The notes under the pieces: generated by a model | Database searches by the model: none | The model's input: only the letters and a program-made list of their open reading frames with translations | What the model was told of the DNA's origin: nothing | Translations under genes and position numbers: made by a program | NCBI GenBank assembly: GCA_003552985.1 | Contig: PUPD01000026.1 | Span: forward strand, 1-51,554 | Direction: 5' to 3' | From: Spirochaetaceae bacterium | GTDB lineage: Bacteria > Spirochaetota > Spirochaetia > DSM-27196 > SLAA01 | DNA: 51,554 nucleotides | Shown here: positions 50,235 to 51,554 of the stretch, piece by piece | Layout of the letters: each line of letters begins with the position of its first letter | Numbering within the stretch: the stretch's first letter is position 1

Positions 50235-51213
50235 AGCTCCCTCCCCTAGAAATGCTCAATTGATTCCGGTTATATACGCTCTTTGGAGTACGCCCCGCCA
50301 AGCAGTCTAGTACGGCGTTCACAGCCTCCAATGCGGTGTTGCTCGATACTTCCTGCGTCAGCGCCGCAACGTGCGGCGACAGAACCACATTCTCGAGGCT
50401 CATGAGCGGATGATCGCTCGCGGGCGGCTCAACCTCGAAGACGTCGAGCGCGGCGCCGGCGATTCGCTTTTCCTTCAGCAGCTCGACCAGCACCTCTTCG
50501 TCGACTACCTCGCCGCGCGCGGTGTTCACCAGGATCGCCGAAGGCTTCATCTTCGACAGGAGCTCTCTATTCGCGAGGTTTCGGGTTTCAGGCAGGTTGG
50601 GGCAATGCAGGGTGACAATGTCCGCTTCGGCAAACAGCTGCTCCAGCGTGTCGGCAATGGTGTAGCCGTCCGATACGATAGCGTCCTGCGCATACGGATC
50701 GTAGGCAAGCACCTGCATGCCCAGTCCGGCGCTGCAGATGGCGGCCACTCTTCGGCCGATATTGCCCATGCCGATAACGCCGACTGTCTTGCCGGCGGCC
50801 TCGCGCGTGGTGTTGCCGCGGCGAGCGTTCCAATTGCCGCTGCGCACGGCGGTATCCATCGTGCAAACCCGTTTCAGCACGGCGAGCATCAGCGTTACCG
50901 CGTGTTCCGCCACCGACAGGGTGTTGACGCCGACGACGTTGCACACGAGAATGCCGTGTTCCGAGGCCGCCTCCACGTCGACATTGTCGACGCCCACGCC
51001 GGTGCGCGAGACAATCTTGAGCTGCGGACATTGCTCGATGACGGTACGCGAAACCGTGGTATTCGTCCGCAACACAATTGCCTGAGCATCTTTACAGGCC
51101 TGGATTAACGCACGTTCTTCACCGCTGTCGGGCACGACAACCTCGTGCTCGTCTCTCAGCCGTTGCATGGCCTCGTCATGCAACGGCTGCGTCACCACTA
51201 CCTTGCGTTTCAT
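50218..51213 (-). CDS. D-3-phosphoglycerate dehydrogenase-like hydroxyacid dehydrogenase
   Basis: 331-aa D-2-hydroxyacid dehydrogenase. Motifs: SRTGVGVDNVDVEAASEHGI near residue 70, GMGNIGRRV near 148 for NAD binding, the catalytic Arg in NTARGEVVDEE (about 233), Glu in DVFEVEPP (about 262) and His in SPHVAALT (about 281). It lacks the ACT/serine-regulatory domain of SerA, so it is probably a catabolic enzyme for a 2-hydroxyacid, not the serine pathway enzyme. The ATG at 51213 has GTGAGGGG upstream. The 78-base gap before it contains two near-copies of CGAAAGGAAG. It overlaps kdgK by 17 bases. Confidence 0.87.
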   Translation of the reverse strand: MKRKVVVTQPLHDEAMQRLRDEHEVVVPDSGEERALIQACKDAQAIVLRTNTTVSRTVIEQCPQLKIVSRTGVGVDNVDVEAASEHGILVCNVVGVNTLSVAEHAVTLMLAVLKRVCTMDTAVRSGNWNARRGNTTREAAGKTVGVIGMGNIGRRVAAICSAGLGMQVLAYDPYAQDAIVSDGYTIADTLEQLFAEADIVTLHCPNLPETRNLANRELLSKMKPSAILVNTARGEVVDEEVLVELLKEKRIAGAALDVFEVEPPASDHPLMSLENVVLSPHVAALTQEVSSNTALEAVNAVLDCLAGRTPKSVYNRNQLSISRGGSCGQAD

Positions 51214-51291
51214 ACCCCTCACTTCCTTTCGGCTTTTTTCGGCTTCCTTTCGTCGATCCGCCCGGATCACGCGGTCACCATCTATTTCGCG

Positions 51292-51554
51292 TTATTCCGC
51301 GAAGATATAGCTCCTGACCTCCTCGAGCCGCAGGACGCCGTCGGCGGCAAGACCTGCCTCGGGCTTGCGGACCGTGGCCTTTGGGCCGTGCTCCTCACCA
51401 AGGCAATCGGCGATGATCTCAGCGTCCGAAAGATCTTCCTGTTCGGTATACTGGTTGTAGGTTGCCAGGACCGGGATCCCCGCAGCTTTGGCAGCCAACA
51501 CGCCGTTGTGGGAGTCTTCGATCACAAGGGCTTCCGCGGCGCTGCAACCGGCCC
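51292..51554 (-). CDS. HAD-family hydrolase, beta-phosphoglucomutase-like (N-terminal part beyond window)
   Basis: Only the last 87 residues lie in the window; the frame is open to the right edge. The segment SAAEALVIEDSHNGVLAAKAAG is HAD motif IV with the metal-binding Asp pair, followed by PVLATYNQYTEQEDLSDAEIIADCLGE, the pattern of CbbY/Gph/beta-PGM-like sugar-phosphate phosphatases. It probably dephosphorylates or isomerises a sugar phosphate of the island. It reads leftward 78 bases upstream of the hydroxyacid dehydrogenase gene, so it is probably part of that operon, whose promoter must lie outside the window. Confidence 0.8.
   Translation of the reverse strand, partial: AGCSAAEALVIEDSHNGVLAAKAAGIPVLATYNQYTEQEDLSDAEIIADCLGEEHGPKATVRKPEAGLAADGVLRLEEVRSYIFAE

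Noticed and set aside
50218-51213. serA for serine biosynthesis
   Set aside because: Too short, with no ACT or allosteric domain, and it overlaps KDG kinase in a catabolic operon.
1-51554. tRNA, rRNA, insertion sequences, integrases or phage genes
   Set aside because: No TTCGA-type T-loop with matching acceptor arms, no transposase or integrase motifs, and no terminal inverted repeats were seen anywhere in the window.

Overview
The window is a GC-rich, densely coded bacterial chromosome segment. It most likely comes from a spirochaete (Spirochaetaceae-like, free-living heterotroph). Pointers are an elongation factor G of the mitochondrial EFG1/spirochaete type, a CarD-type RNA polymerase regulator, monomeric NADP isocitrate dehydrogenase, several conserved proteins of unknown function, and clean TTGACA/TATAAT-type sigma-70 promoters. 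The taxonomic call is inference from gene types; no rRNA, tRNA, CRISPR array or mobile element was seen.

Left half (1-25.2 kb): housekeeping and envelope genes. In order: fusA (5' end missing), a RecA-like ATPase, carD and icd (leftward), a small membrane protein, an oligopeptide-type solute-binding protein (leftward), a TylF-like O-methyltransferase, a lytic transglycosylase lipoprotein, a DAHP synthase-prephenate dehydratase fusion, a 470-aa helical protein, a lipoprotein, leuS, fxsA, a CNNM/CorC-type transporter, a tandem DUF4230 membrane protein, a secreted protein of unknown function, an ArgA-type N-acetylglutamate synthase and htpG. Many of these have a near-consensus promoter whose -10 box ends only 6-10 bases before the start codon and no spaced Shine-Dalgarno, so they look like leaderless genes.

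Right half (25.3-51.6 kb): one continuous carbohydrate-acid catabolic island. It carries a DctPQM TRAP transporter and an AEC-type permease for uptake. Its uronate enzymes are tagaturonate/fructuronate epimerase (UxaE type), tagaturonate reductase (UxaB type) and fructuronate reductase (SDR UxuB type). It also has three different mandelate-racemase-subgroup acid-sugar dehydratases, KDG kinase, a DapA/HOGA-type aldolase, two D-2-hydroxyacid dehydrogenases, aldehyde, zinc alcohol, Ldh2-type and SDR dehydrogenases, a xylose-isomerase-like TIM barrel, a two-subunit transketolase, an unusual long transaldolase and a HAD phosphatase. UxaC, UxaA, UxuA and Eda types are not seen here, nor is any transcription regulator.

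Three promoters in the island (before the hydroxyacid dehydrogenase at 25417, the transketolase at 30067 and dctP at 36857) share the same 23-bp element, AATATAC-N6-TATAYCAG, with an inverted core TATAC-N5-GTATA, placed just downstream of or overlapping the -10 box. This looks like the operator of one repressor that ties hydroxyacid reduction, transketolase chemistry and TRAP uptake into a single regulon. The set of enzymes is compatible with the classical uronate to KDG route. It is also compatible with a transketolase/transaldolase cleavage of keto-uronates, similar in logic to sulfoglycolytic sulfo-TK/sulfo-TAL pathways; that second reading is a hypothesis.
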